From Chondrosia reniformis (Eukaryota; Porifera; Demospongiae; Chondrillida; Chondrillidae), in assembly GCA_947172415.1 (NCBI GenBank), contig OX359191.1, positions 1,302,001 through 1,366,000 on the forward strand: a stretch of DNA of 64,000 bases, in the 5' to 3' direction. The notes under the pieces were generated by a model. The model worked only from the letters and a program-made list of their open reading frames with translations. It ran no database searches and was not told the DNA's origin. The position numbers were made by a program, and so were the translations under genes. Of this stretch, positions 1 through 12,421 are shown piece after piece (positions within the stretch are counted from its first letter, which is position 1; every line of letters starts with the position of its first letter).

Positions 1-3000
1 CCATTGAACTGTCAAAGTAGGATATCCGCCTGATGCATTTCTTGTAACAGTGACACCTTGGACTTGGGATGGAACTGAGAATTGCAAATTGATATTCAAA
101 TATTGTAAAGTATTAGTTTATGGTTAAAAATTAAATCTAGAGAAATTACGGGTTGCAAAGTACAATCCTTGAGCTGATGTGCCTATAACACCATGTCAAT
201 CTACATTTCACCATACAGCAATTCTATATAATATGCTTGCATTTCCCACAGACACACATATAGTAAGTATGCATGTATATACAAAAGACCAACTTGTAGC
301 AGCAAAAATAGCTATTCTTTCACAACAATATGGTCCCGTTCCTAATTCAGTTATGGTAGCAACTCTGATACGATATTCTGTACCACTCTTCAAACCAGTT
401 ATATCTCTTTGAGTTGTACCAGCTCCGACTGTCACATTCATATATGCATGATCTGGATTGTCTTGTATCTTATACTGTATTGCATATCCGGTATCTGTGA
501 GACCTTTTGCAAGAGTTGGTGCTGTCCAAGATACTCTAATACCAGCTTGTACTGATAGCGGACTTGCTGTTACATTAGTAGGAACTGAAGCATCCCCAGC
601 TATATACAACAAAATGATGTATATCCATCTTGTCAAATACATTAGTAATTTTTAGAGCAAAAAATGTGGAAAATACAATACGTATATATACAGATTGGTA
701 TATGCATTGCTACAGTATATCCAATGAGGTGTTTGGGAAACTGAAAAATAATATATATACATCTTTTGACTCTTTGAACATCTAAAAACACAGTTTGTCT
801 TAGTAAATCTTCTGGTCGGATGTTCCGACCCTGCATGAGGGTCTGCTTCAGTGACTGATTGAAACGTCCAACCAGAAGATTTACCAAGACAAACTGTGTT
901 TTTAGATGCTCAAAGAGTCGAAAGATGTACCATCTAAAAGATAAGTTTGACACAGTTAAAAGAAATCCTTATTTTATTATAATATATATACTTCTCTTTT
1001 TTGCTATACCTTTAAATGCAGTCTGTGACACTCTTAAACTGTAGGGGCCTTGTCCATTTGATGAATTAGTTGCTACCCAAATGTAATATCTAATACCTTG
1101 AGCAAGTCCACTCAGTGTAGTTGATGTACCATTAATTCCTGTCTTATACGATGCTTCAGATGGTGGTTCTGTTGTAGTACCTCTACTTGCTGAATACCAC
1201 ACAGTGTAGGTTATTCCTGTTTCAGATACTTCAGTCCATGAAAGTGTTAAAGAAGGAAGTCCATCAGATAAATCTCTTTCAACAGTAACATCCTGGACCT
1301 GAGATGGCAGTGAGTTGTCTAATTACAAAGTGAGAAGTATATACATTACAGTAGTTGCATGTCACTAATAAATAGGATGCATATATTACATAGTTTGTTA
1401 TATGTAGCTACTTTTGGATAACTGTTTTATTGAGCATCAGCAAGACTAGCTGGTACATCCTTCTCCTTGTTCACTCCTTAAGTAGATCTCTGCATTTAGA
1501 CTTTTAATCTTCTCTGCTTTTAACTTTATATAATATAGTGTGTCTATAGTGTTCAGCTATTTATACATGTAACAATTACACCATTTTTATTCCTAAGGAG
1601 ATACATATATAAACTCAGCTCCAATTTCAACAGTTAGCTAAGGTGTGGTTTCGGTGCTGAGTATATTTAGGCTTCTACCCCATTGCCATGGTAACGATAT
1701 GATATGGTGGACATTATCTATGTGTATAGGGGTTACTAAAAGTTCTCCTAGCAAAGGAGTGTTTCATATTTACTTGATTAACCAGCCCCTTGTACCCTGC
1801 TTCCAACCTTCCCACAGAGCTTGTTTAATTCCCCTTTACAGCCATTTTTGTCAAGCAGGTATATGTATATGATGTGATAGAAATAATTAATCACTGGGAG
1901 ATATTACGCCTGACCAACCAAGTGAACAATTAAAGTCTAATCTTGGTTGGGAGATCAAGGTCCTCTTAATGGCAACCTGTGATCGCTTCCCATTCATTCA
2001 AGATGACTATATATGATCACAATACTTTTGCAGGAACTTATACAAGTATTCATACGTATTCCTAAATGACTTATGAAAGACATGTAATTCAAAGTACGTA
2101 ATCTTCTAATCAGCAGCTATGTACCTTGACAACAGAATGATCTTGGACCTCTTCCTAAATGAGTTACGGTAGCAACTCTGATTTGGTATTTAGTACCACT
2201 CTGCAAACCAGTTATATCTTTTTGAGTTGCAACTCCAACTGTCACTGCTATATAGCTATTATCAGGAGTTCCTTGTTTCTTATACTGTACTGAGTATCCA
2301 GTGATAGTTAGACCTGGCGGAAGAATTGGTGCAGTCCAAGATACTCTAAAACCAACTCCTTGAGAAAGTCGAGTTATAGTTATATTTGTGGGAGGAGAAC
2401 CATCTCTTGCTACGTTAAAATGATGAATATTATATATGTTAAATAAATGTTACCCATACACACACATGCACACATGTATGTATGTACTGACATTCTCTCC
2501 TTTATGCCATATGTACATATAAAATATACCATAAATGTGAAAAGAATTGCGATGTCTAAGAATTGCGAATTGCATGTTTTTAAGACATTCTAAGATTAAA
2601 CTGCAATAAATACCCACTATATGGCCAAACCTACAAAATCACACCACATGCAATCTACAATTTTTCAACAAATGTTTTTTTTCTAAAATAACAAAAACAC
2701 AATTATTTACCCTCTAAACATTTATCAATCGTTTACGGTACATATTTATATTGCTTATGTTTATTTATTCATAAAGAAGTATGTATATATAACTTGTATA
2801 CATATAATAGACATTCATGTTGGGGAATAACAACAGTCAGTGGTTCCATGCAATTCTTTGATGATTTTTGGATGACTGTAATTGGATTATTAATTGGACC
2901 CAGGTGTTTAATAGGACTTTGCATACGTATGATTGCTTGATGATTGACTCTGCAGAGAGTGATTATCCATACTATAGCCCCAACCCCTTAATAATGACAA

Positions 3001-3570
3001 CATTAATTTTATTTATATAGTATATATACATAATACACTATTCATGTGTATATATATATATACACTTAATTGTCTTAATTGTTTTGCTCTGCCATCGAAA
3101 GCTAATATATATACATACATGTAGCATAAAAAACTCCTTAGCTCATGACATGTTATATGTTCTTTTAGAACTAGAGTGAAATAAAGCTTGTCTGACGACT
3201 AATCCTCAATTTGGATATATATATACTAACCATTATATGTAATCTGTGACACTCTTATACTGTATGGTCCTTGTCCACCTGATGAAACAGCTGCTACCCA
3301 AATGTAGTAGCTGGTACCTTGTTCAAGTCCACTCAGTGTAGTTGATGTACCAGTGATACCTGACACATTTAATGCTCCAGATGGTGGTTCTGTTGTAGTA
3401 CCACTAATTTTTGAATACCTCACAGTGTAGGTTATTCCAGTTCCAGATACGGCAGTCCATTGAACTGTCAAAGTAGGATATCCGCCTGATGTACCTCTTG
3501 TAACATTGACACCTTGGACTTGCAGTGGTATAGCTTCAACTACGTATACATTTAAAAGAAATAGAATTGT

Positions 3571-3656
<86 letters not shown>

Positions 3657-4358
3657 AATCATCATCATATTTTTTATTTAAGACAGGTCCCATCAGCACA
3701 TATGGCTGGTCTCCCTGGGATAGCAAAAGCGATACAGAATTTAGAAATCGTTTATTCATCTGGGACTCCAATAGTTTTCGGGTAAACTCAGCGTATATAG
3801 TATATAGGAATCTATAAGGATACAGACATAGCTGAATGTGTCTACTCTAATCTTTACACACTGGTATATACAATGATAAAGCAATTAATTGGACTACAAT
3901 ACGCAACAGTAAGCATATATAAGACGGAAAGTAACCCTTACACGTTAGGATACGCAATTTCAGAGGTTGTTAGTCTAATTCCGGTAAATCCATGCATGCT
4001 GCATCGATAAATCCGCCGTTACTAATGGGGCGCGCTATATAGACATAACTAAGTGGCTTCGAAATTATGAAGCTAAGAATTTTCACCATTATTTTCTCGA
4101 TATAACGTTGTGCAAACCGCGCGAGAGCAGTATACGGTACAGCCAGTTGGACTACGCAAGTTAGAATATCGGAGTTGTACAGACATAGCTGAATATATAG
4201 TATTAGTGGCGCCAAATGGAGCTACATATATATCCAAGAGATTAATTAATCCTTGAAAGTCAAAACTAAAGAGGACTAATTAAAATGTGCTTACCGTTCA
4301 CCAGGAACAAGAACCAGAAAATTGAGTGAAAAATCCTCAATACAGGTGCATACACCAT
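1..4358 (-). CDS. Tandem fibronectin type III protein, secreted or membrane (3' part outside window)
   Basis: Exons read on the minus strand are 4358-4295, 3539-3231, 2409-2125, 1318-1010, 599-294 and 74-1 (continues off the window). The first exon gives MVYAPVLRIFHSIFWFLFLVN, a credible signal peptide. Each later exon is one FN3 domain of about 95-103 residues bounded by phase-1 introns, so domains can be added without breaking frame. Two exon types alternate: A (begins near xxQVQGVxVTR, contains the GITYTV strand and GTTTEPPSG) and B (contains RVSWTAP, a GY(A/S)xQYK strand, RDITGLKSG, and ends with a Cys-Cys pair). FN3 arrays act in cell-surface or matrix contacts; the C-terminus that would show a membrane span or cytoplasmic enzyme domain is not visible. 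The donor of the 599-294 exon (GTTGGT) is weak and chosen by phase. The gene is divergent to the channel gene that starts at 5275. Confidence 0.8.
747..960. mobile_element. MITE-like hairpin element in FN3 intron
   Basis: Two arms face each other: about 773-815 and 874-918 share the inverted core CACAGTTTGTCTTAGTAAAT, with a unique loop of about 58 bp between. The outer ends carry the motif found at several other places in the window (GATGGTACATCTTTCGACTC-like). Non-autonomous, with no coding capacity. Related copies are at 7460-7625, 43108-43250, 45935-46075 and 48645-48775. Confidence 0.6.
1885..2010. mobile_element. Fragment of the ACTGGAAAATATTAC MITE family
   Basis: This intronic stretch begins with CACTGGGAGATATTACGCC and CAACCAAG, and later carries the GGCAACC(A/T)GTGATCG motif. 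Both are shared with the longer copies at 10113-10440 and 19058-19235. It is degenerate and its ends are unclear. Confidence 0.4.
3571..3667. repeat. ATC trinucleotide microsatellite
   Basis: About 30 ATC units with two ATA interruptions lie in the intron directly upstream of the first FN3 exon (minus orientation). The poly-His and poly-Asp open frames over it are artefacts of the repeat. Confidence 0.95.
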
Positions 4359-5274
4359 GTTGTCGATATGGTTGCCACTGTGGGAAAGGAAAACCCACAT
4401 GGAGGAACACAAACTAATCATGTAATCTACACGATACCGTCATGATGCAATTAGCACGGGAATAATTGCAGATTTAATAGCACAGCACAACAAACTTTTT
4501 ATCATTAGCAATTTTATCAAGCTAGATAGGTAGGAACAGAACCATGAGTATAATAGCACTACATACCAAACCTCAACAGAAAATTAACCCCCACAAAGAA
4601 AACAGAATTGTGTTTCTAATTGATCTAAGTAGTTATACGTACGTATACTTATTGTTCGATACAAATGTATATGCTCACATATAACGATATATTGTACTGC
4701 ATGGATGCTACTGCGCAGTTTGCACATATTTACTTATCATGTATGTACTTAAAGAGCCTCCATTATATTTTCTACTGGAAAACCTATGCTAAGAACTTCA
4801 TATGTGGTGCTGTATATATACATATACCCCCTCATATACAATGAATGTGATAGTGGTAAAGGATAAGACCTATGTTTCGTATTTGCAATTAGAAAAAAAA
4901 CATATATGGTGTCCTACATGGATCTATAAGGTCATAATTTCTCTAACTTTCCCATGCAATGGTCAGTTTGTTTCTGGCTGATTAACCCCATGTACCATGC
5001 CATAATCATGAAGCCATCATGTTTGAGTATATAATATAGCAAGATATTTTTGTTACTGTATAACCATATTATGAATATAATTACCTTGTTTACATATAGA
5101 TAAGCCAATCACCTCAAACACTTGCAAATCAATCTTTTACGGGTCATTGAACATATATACATACACTCAAAGAACGCTAGCCTCGCTTTTCTACATACCT
5201 GGCTTTCATTAAACAGCTTCCGGTCGAGTTTCCGGATAAATGGAGGCCGGAACCCACTTATTCTTTCATTCAAA
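4359..5274. other. Intergenic region between two divergent genes
   Basis: About 900 bp separate the start codons of the FN3 gene (minus) and the channel gene (plus). It must hold both promoters. I see AT-rich DNA with scattered ACGT and TATA-like words, no open frame worth calling and no clear RNA gene. Confidence 0.5.
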
Positions 5275-8200
5275 ATGGCTGACAATTCGCTTTCCTTTGT
5301 TGAAAGGATCAAGTCTAGCATAAGAGTAGCGACAGAATATTTTTCGCCTCAACCCAAAGACAGACTACAAGATAAATCTACCAGCCAATTCCCAGATTTC
5401 TTTTGGGATCTGATCACCAGCTATGTTGCCACGGCAATATTTGGTTTGGCTGGCCTGGATATAGCTTCATCCTTGTTAAGGAGTTCCATCCACTGCTACA
5501 TTCCAGGAGAACCTACCATACGACAAAACGACTTTGTGAACGGTTATTGCCGCCAGCATGTTCCTCCAACTTATTACTTACCGCTTTTCTTGTTCTTTGA
5601 AGGGATATTGTTAGGTGGTGTTCACTTTGCGTGGAAGACCATTCATTACGGCAAGTTTTATACCTTTCTTCGGCAGGCAACGTCCATGGACAGACACAGA
5701 GATAGCAAAACGGGAGAGTATTCACAAAATACCTCTAATATAGTTCGTAATCTCGAACGTACTTTTAGGAGATCTCGGATGATTATTTGTACATATCTTT
5801 TCAAGATTGTTCTGCAACTTGCTATAGTCGCTGGTGGTATTGGAATTTCAACGCATGTCTTCAAATTGGAACAGTTTAATACTGGATTTAACTGTACATT
5901 TGACAGGAACTCTACTCTAGATACTGCTTTATGGCCTGACAGTCCTACTATTGTATGCGCAATACCAGTTCTAAGGTCTCATTTAGCGGCATGGGTCATC
6001 AATTTTGTACTTCTGTCTGTTGCTGTATTCTCGTGCATATATGGTATTTTATGGTCTATATCAGTCCATACTGCAAAGCTGAACTACGAAGAGGCTGCCC
6101 TGTTCACCCTCCTATCAGGAGTTCACCATGTACATGCCTACCAAAAGTACACTACAGTAAAATGGCTGCTGGGTTTAGTTGGTCTCAAGTTTCGAATTTG
6201 GAATGACTTTGATTTCCTCTTCTTGAGGCTGACCCGTTTGGATGCTGGTCATGGTACTGTTATGAAGGATGTGCTTGTCAGCAATAGGCTGCAGGATAAA
6301 TTAAAAGAATTGAATGAAAACCTCAATCTAATTTTATCTTATAATCCTCAAGGTACAAGCTATGACTTACCCTTGCTACACCAGGTAGTCTGTTCACTCC
6401 TCTAAATGGTTTAGTCTGCAGGCCACATTTAATATTGCACTTAAGGGACAGGGGGTCTGTAAGGGACAAGGGGACGGGGGACTATAGGGGAAGGGGACTA
6501 TAGGGGAAGGGGACTATAGGGGAAGGGGGACTATAGGGGACGGGGGGACTATAGGGGACAGGGGGACTATAGGGGAAGGGGGACTATAGGGGAAGGGGGA
6601 CTATAGGGGACGGGGGGACTATAGGGGACGGGGGACTATAGGGGACGGGGGACTATAGGGGACGGGGGGATTATAGGGGACGGGGGACTATAGGGGACAG
6701 GGGGACTATAGGGGACAGGGGACTATAGGGGACGGGGGGACTATAGGGGAAGGGGGGACTATAGGGGAAGGGGGACTATAGGGGACGGGGGGACTATAGG
6801 GGACAGGGGGACTATAGGGGACGGGGGGACTATAGGGGACGGGGGGACTATAGGGGACGGGGGGACTATAGGGGACGGGGGACTATAGGGGATAGGTGGG
6901 TAAAGGGATGTCTACAAAGACTAGTTCTTTGTTACTTAATGCCTAATTACTTCAACACTTGTTGGGGTACACTTTCAAAAGAGATTATGTATGTACATGT
7001 ATATAAGTACATACATATGGTGCATATACACACATGTTTGAATGTAGCTGTTAGTGAATGCTATCCCATTGTTGGTCTATGGACTGTAGGAGCCTTCAGT
7101 GTAAATTCCCTGAAGAAAGATGTGAGAAAATTTATTTTAGGGCAACAAGAAAGTGTGGATGACGCTAAGGTTCTTGTACTAAAAGTATGTATGCTTGAAG
7201 CACTCATAGTATGGTAGTACTATAGGCAATGCATATGTGGGAATGTTTCAAATTTATTATTTGTTGTAAGAAATGCTGTACACGCATCTCTTTTTAAACA
7301 TAATAGGACTTGGTTTTAAGCTACTCTACCGACCGTACCTTCTGCACAGCAATGAGTCTTTAAGTATTGAAAATGATATAATTCTAGTTCTGCAGGCCAT
7401 TCTGTTTCTATAATGTAACTTGTGCTTATGAACAATATATAATATGTTAAATGACAGGGGATTTCTTCTAACTGCACCAAACTTATCTTTGAGATGGTTC
7501 ATCTTTAGTCCCTTGAGCATGTGACTGAATACCCCCAGGGTTGCAACGACTGATTCTGAAGAAACAAGCTGCTGCGTCTCTTTAGATGCTCAAAAATCGA
7601 CTAAAGATGAACCATCTTAAAATATACATGTCTCTTGGAACTAAAAATGCTTGTGGCACCTTTAGCAATGTAAATAGGATGGACAAGAATCCATTTGAAC
7701 ATTATTTTCTCTACAATTCAATCAAGTTAAGCCTTTATAAGTAGTTCAATGTAGTTCAGTGTTTGCTGTTTACCAACAAATCCTTACATATTTCTATTGT
7801 GATATGTTTGGTGTATTAGCTATATATATGTACAAAGAGAATGGTGTATTAGCTATATATATGTACAAAGAGAATGGTGTATTAGCTATATATATGTACA
7901 AAGAGAATGGTGTATTAGCTAATATATATGTACAAAGAGAATGGTGTATTAGCTATATATATGTACAAAGAGAATACAGAAGACTTAAATATGATATTTA
8001 AGAAGTATGGATGGCAGTGCTGCAACAGTGACTAACACATTTAGAAAAAATAATGAAAACAAGACATGTGATCATGTTATAAGGCTAACCATACAGCAGT
8101 GGCATACTGAAATTTAAGCCTGACCATCCATGCACATCTTTACTGTGTTTGGGTGCACCATAATATGTAGGTGAAGTAGGGATAGTTCACAGAAACACAG

Positions 8201-11200
8201 AATTAATGCAGGTGGTTGTATAACAGTTCTATTTATATGGTAAACATTGAGTCTCAGAAAAGCAGTCGTAATGCAGTCATAATGCAGTCGTAATGCAGTG
8301 GTAATGTGTAGATGAATGAGGCGGTCAATAGCATAGGTTACACTGTACTACTGTACTCTCTGATACATAATGGATGGTTTCTGACTGAAGCTATATATGG
8401 TCACTTTTATTTTTTTATGTAGAATGTACTACAAGTGATAGAGGATAAGTTGCAAAATTTAAAAGACACGGTCAAAAGATTAAGTATGCCTCTTGACTTT
8501 TTTCAAGCTCATAATCAAGAGGATTTGATAGCTTTTGACATATCAATTGGGATGCCTGGGTTCTCTATGTTTATTCCATTACTGAAATTGGAACGTCCAT
8601 TTTCCAGAGTAAGACACACATTGTAATGTACATCTTAATAGCATTATTATTTAATGTTGGTCTCTTAATTGGTCTTTCTATCATGCTTGAAAAATGAGTC
8701 CTACAATATGTATAAATAGTTGATTGAATCAAGCACACCTGACATCTTCTTATCTCTTTTTTTGTGTAAATTAGGTAGTTTCCTTTAACTTTGATCCTAA
8801 CTACCAGAACAGCCAAGAACCAGTGCTGTATCAGGAGTTTACTGGCAACAGGTTCACTATCAGAACACAGCCGGATATCTTCACATCTGATCTCATTAGC
8901 ATCCGATTAAAAGTTAGTATTTTGTGTGTAAGCCAAAATATATAAACAGTACTATATGTAGAAGCAATCCTTACTATGAAGCAACTGCTTGATTGATTAT
9001 AATTATTTCATGTTACATCTCTACATGCTCCATAGCTTGATACTGCCCTGAAGAAGTGTCTTATTATTGAGCCTCCAAGGAACACTACTTCTGAGCCCCA
9101 TTTGGAGACCATAGGAACCTCTGAAAGCACTTTAGAAGTTTATTCCAGAAGCACTTCATTACCTCTTTTGAGCACCTTTGCAGAACGTGAGCCAAAGAAA
9201 AGGAAAGCAAATCTGATCGTAGTTGGACCCTTTATGGACAAAGACAGGAAAATGACTGTCCATTGGTTCCTGTCCCTAATGGTCTACTCTGAATTCATTG
9301 CAGAAGAAGCTATGCTCATTGTGTTTTGTCCTCTTGCCATTGATGGAATGTCTATAAAAGGAACTTACGTTGACTACTGGCCAGTCGTGTGAGTTAATTA
9401 ACTGATATATACCTGTCTTAAGGATGGTTCATCTTTTGACATTTTGGAAATCTAAAAATAAAGATATTAATTTTCAAGATTATTTTCTATTTTTTTTTTC
9501 ATTTGAGGCTTATATAGGTTAAATTGCATACATAAGTCATAACATTTGTAAAATAATACATGGTGTGTTAGATTATTCATGTACGTATACATTTACCTTC
9601 ATTCAATATGTACTTATATATAGTCCTTGGTATAAGGCAAAATCTACCGAGGAGATATTAGATTGCGGAGGAACCAAGGTCAAGTTTAAGATTTCTGTTC
9701 ACCTCTATCTCAAACACCCAGAATATTATGATGAGATCATCACAGGTACAGGTACGTATGTATTTATAATGTTCATCAATAATTTAGGGGGCCAGGGACA
9801 CCCTCTAAAACGTGTATTGCCCCCTTCTCTCCTTGAAGAAAGCCAAAGCTAATCTTTAATAGCATGCAGTTGTACATTATATTTGCTCATGCTCATTGAA
9901 GCTGTGGCTGTCGATTACTTAATCAATATGATAAAGAGCAACTTAGATGTATGCAAATTATTCTCAGGACCGGTTGCTGATATCCACTGTTGCTATGAGT
10001 TTCTTTTCAAACCTTTTTATACATATACGTATGTACTGTATGTTGGGAATCCAATGTGTGGGTATTTATATATAATAGATTGTAATATATATGTATATGT
10101 AAAATTTGATAAGCAAGTCATCACTGGAAACATATTACATCAAACCAGCCGAGTGACTGCCTGCCAGTCTAATCTGGAGGACCATCATAAGTCATCCAAA
10201 CTTGAAGTGTACCACGCTGATGAGCCCAAATGAGGATGAAACAGCTGTCTGTGGTTGGCTGGGGACCGATGTCATACTAAATTGGCAACCAGTAATCACC
10301 TCCCAGTCATCCAAGATGGAAAAACATTCATCAAAGAACAAGATTAGAGTGCGGTCACTTGGCTGGTGTGGCATAATATTTTCCAGTAAATATTTGCTTA
10401 TCATAATAGCCTTTGTACAACTCAGTGCAATTAACTCCCTTAGTTAAAGTAAAACATTGCAGTTAAAAGAATGTGAGATATAGACTAATAACTATTGAGG
10501 TGTCAAATCAATGTACATCAATTGAAATTCCCAATCTCACATTCTTTAGACACACACATTCAATTCCTGATATATAGTTTACGATATATACACTTCCATA
10601 TATGTCATCTACAATAGATATTAAGGTGATAAATAGTGATATTGAGACTGTCTTTTATCTATTAGTGACCCCACTGAATAATACTGCTTGAACAATGAAC
10701 AACCCTTTTTTAGATGTCCATTAAAGTTTGTTTTCATAAATCACCAATCAATTAACACTTCATCACTGTTATGAGTCATCTTAAACTATATTATTTAGGT
10801 GCATGCTCCCTTATATTTTGATAATGAATTTAACAATGTCCATGCATGTCATTGGTTATTTGCAAAATGAGACTTGAAAGAGAACACGTAATATTGCGTA
10901 ATAAGCTTAAGGAAGATTACAATTATTAGTTATATTACTCTTATGTGTATGTCCTACTGTATATAGTGCACATATACACTATACACTCAATCACTTGTTA
11001 ATCAAACATTTTGCAGAAGTGAGCATTGCTGTAATAGCCACTGTACACTCGCGAACCGAGATCTTGAGTTCATGACCTTTAAAGTTGTCTGCTTTGGCTG
11101 CCTAATATGTACAATGATTAAATAGAAAGTATATAATTACATACTCATGTGCCTGTGGGTTCTAATTTAAAATAAAAGCATTCAAAAAGTAATTAAAAGT

Positions 11201-12184
11201 AGGGATGGCAGTACTAGTGCTTACAACAGTGATTGGCACATCTGGTAAGAGTAACGAAACAAGATAGTGTTCATATGGTGAGGCTAACCATGCAGAAGTG
11301 GCATATATACTGAAATTTAACCATACGCATCACTTCTATACACTTCAATTAATTGAGCTATATATCAGCAGCAACATTCAATACCTATATATACATATAT
11401 ACACTGCATGTTCTTAATTCCTTATATACGTACGTTCATGTACATGTATATATATAACCTTGTAGTGGGCTTGTTAACACATATATACGTATATATAGGT
11501 AAATAAGCACACAGCATGTAGGTCATAAAAACGAACCATGAATATACAGGCAAATCTGACACAGGAAAATGCCATTGCCTTCCACAGATTTGATTTGAAT
11601 TCTTTCTTCTTGCAATTAGTGGCATTGTTCTTTTTCATCTCTTTAAGGTATACATCCAAAGGAGAATCTGGCTTAAGCAGCTTTTTAACAAATGACACCA
11701 GATTATCTAATAAGTATTTAATTATATATATATATGCACATTCAAAATCAAACTGATTTATCTCAAGTAGATTAACATGCAAAGAGATGTAGTTATTAAG
11801 TTGAGATAACAAGATCCAATTAGAAAATCTTACAGATGATTGAAAAGTATAAACTTTGACATTACAAAACTTGCATGCATGTTGTTTCAATATACATGTA
11901 AACTTAGAAATTACAAAGAGATCTAGTTATAGGCACATACGTATAACCAGTTTTCAGTAATTAAGCGAAGTCTCATATATAAAGCATATTGACTACCATA
12001 ATATACAAGTTACTAATGATAACAACATATTGTTGTCACAGGCTTGCTTGTCTCTCTCTATAATATGTAATCTATTTTACTCTAGGTAGTTGGTATTCAG
12101 TTGTATAAGGAGGAGCTAGAGACCAAGATTCCATTTGGTGGACATCGATTCAAAAGTTGCTTGACAAAATTAAAGTCCACATAA
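5275..12184 (+). CDS. Pannexin/LRRC8-like four-pass channel with unrecognised C-terminal region
   Basis: Predicted exons are 5275-6352, 7048-7184, 8423-8608, 8775-8912, 9036-9388, 9624-9751 and 12090-12184; phases agree and sum to 704 residues. The start is the ATG in CAAAATGGCT opening MADNSLSF. Four hydrophobic spans lie at about residues 48-70, 99-123, 167-193 and 240-265. Each of the two outer loops has two cysteines (HC..YC after span 1; NC..VC after span 3), as in innexins and pannexins. After span 4 the stretch WNDFDFLFLRLTRLDAGH followed by RLQDKLKELN resembles LRRC8 just before its leucine-rich repeats. The remaining 340 or so residues show no LRRs and match nothing I know; they include a basic segment (EPKKRK) and a hydrophobic stretch. 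Likely a plasma-membrane pore for anions or small solutes; the function is inferred from the fold alone. The first donor is ambiguous (GTACAA at 6353 by phase, GTAGTC at 6385 by strength). Confidence 0.65.
6444..6895. repeat. G-rich minisatellite in intron 1 of the channel gene
   Basis: About 25 copies of an 18-19 bp unit of the form GGGGGACTATAGGGGAC occupy 450 bp just after exon 1. Nearly every unit has two G-runs of four or more on the plus strand, so the transcript could form G-quadruplexes. Confidence 0.95.
7460..7625. mobile_element. MITE-like hairpin element
   Basis: The inverted ends read AGATGGTTCATCTTTAGTC and GACTAAAGATGAACCATCTT, with an internal stretch resembling the element at 747-960. 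It lies in intron 2 of the channel gene. Confidence 0.65.
7811..7976. repeat. 33-bp minisatellite, 5 copies
   Basis: Five head-to-tail copies of a 33-bp unit that starts GTGTATTAGC and ends AAAGAGAATG; copy 4 has a small change. Intronic. The open frame across it is a by-product of 33 being a multiple of three. Confidence 0.95.
8000..8175. repeat. Copy of the AGTAGGGATGGCA repeat family
   Basis: Carries the same order of words as 11195-11345 and each arm of 27236-27609: (T)ATGGATGGCAGTGC, CAACAGTGACT, AAGACATGTGATCATG, AAGGCTAACCATACAG, AGTGGCATACTGAA. It is diverged and intronic. Confidence 0.6.
10113..10440. mobile_element. MITE with imperfect terminal inverted repeats, about 330 bp
   Basis: The left end CACTGGAAACATATTACATC plus AAACCAGCCGAGTGAC pairs with the right end, whose reverse complement begins TACTGGAAAATATTATGCCA and AACCAGCCAAGTGAC-like. 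The GGCAACCAGTAATCACCTCC motif is shared with 19058-19235. Its long intronic open frame is not a gene. Confidence 0.65.
11195..11345. repeat. Copy of the AGTAGGGATGGCA repeat family
   Basis: Contains AAAAGTAGGGATGGCAGTAC, CAGTGATTGGCACATCTGG, AACGAAACAAGATAGTG and GCAGAAGTGGCATA in the order seen in the arms of the inverted repeat at 27236-27609. It lies in the last intron of the channel gene. Confidence 0.7.
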
Positions 12185-12195
12185 TGGAAGTGTAT

Positions 12196-12372
12196 ATAAT
12201 AAGGAAGCATCCAGGCTAGGGTCACTTATGAAGGGTGGAATTCCCATAGACATGTCTGGCCCAATGGAGAAGAAGAAGGAGAAAACTCTTCTATCCTCAT
12301 CCAAAACTCGCACAAGGTTTAGTTCTCTATACGTATATTAGGCCTTTTACTGATGTAAGAAAATGGTGCATG
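12196..12372 (+). repeat. Dispersed SINE-like repeat (CCCAGGGTCACTGATGAAGG family)
   Basis: Occupies the gap between the ends of two convergent genes. It holds the family words in order: GGGTCACTTATGAAGGGTGG, GAATTCCCA, TGGCCCAATGGAGAAGAAG, ATCCTCATCCAAA, AGGTTTAGTTC, GGCCTTTTACT. Compare the fuller copies at 41930-42115, 50800-51005 and 55186-55410. Confidence 0.75.
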
Positions 12373-12421
12373 TACTTATGTGCTGGATATATATGTAATA
12401 TACAACTCCTATATAGACTAG

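Noticed and set aside
3567..3785. Poly-His and poly-Asp open frames
   Set aside because: Both are readings of the intronic ATC microsatellite; no family resemblance beyond the adjoining FN3 exon.
7811..7976. Repetitive peptide gene
   Set aside because: Open frame only because the 33-bp repeat is a multiple of three; intronic with no start context or splice links.
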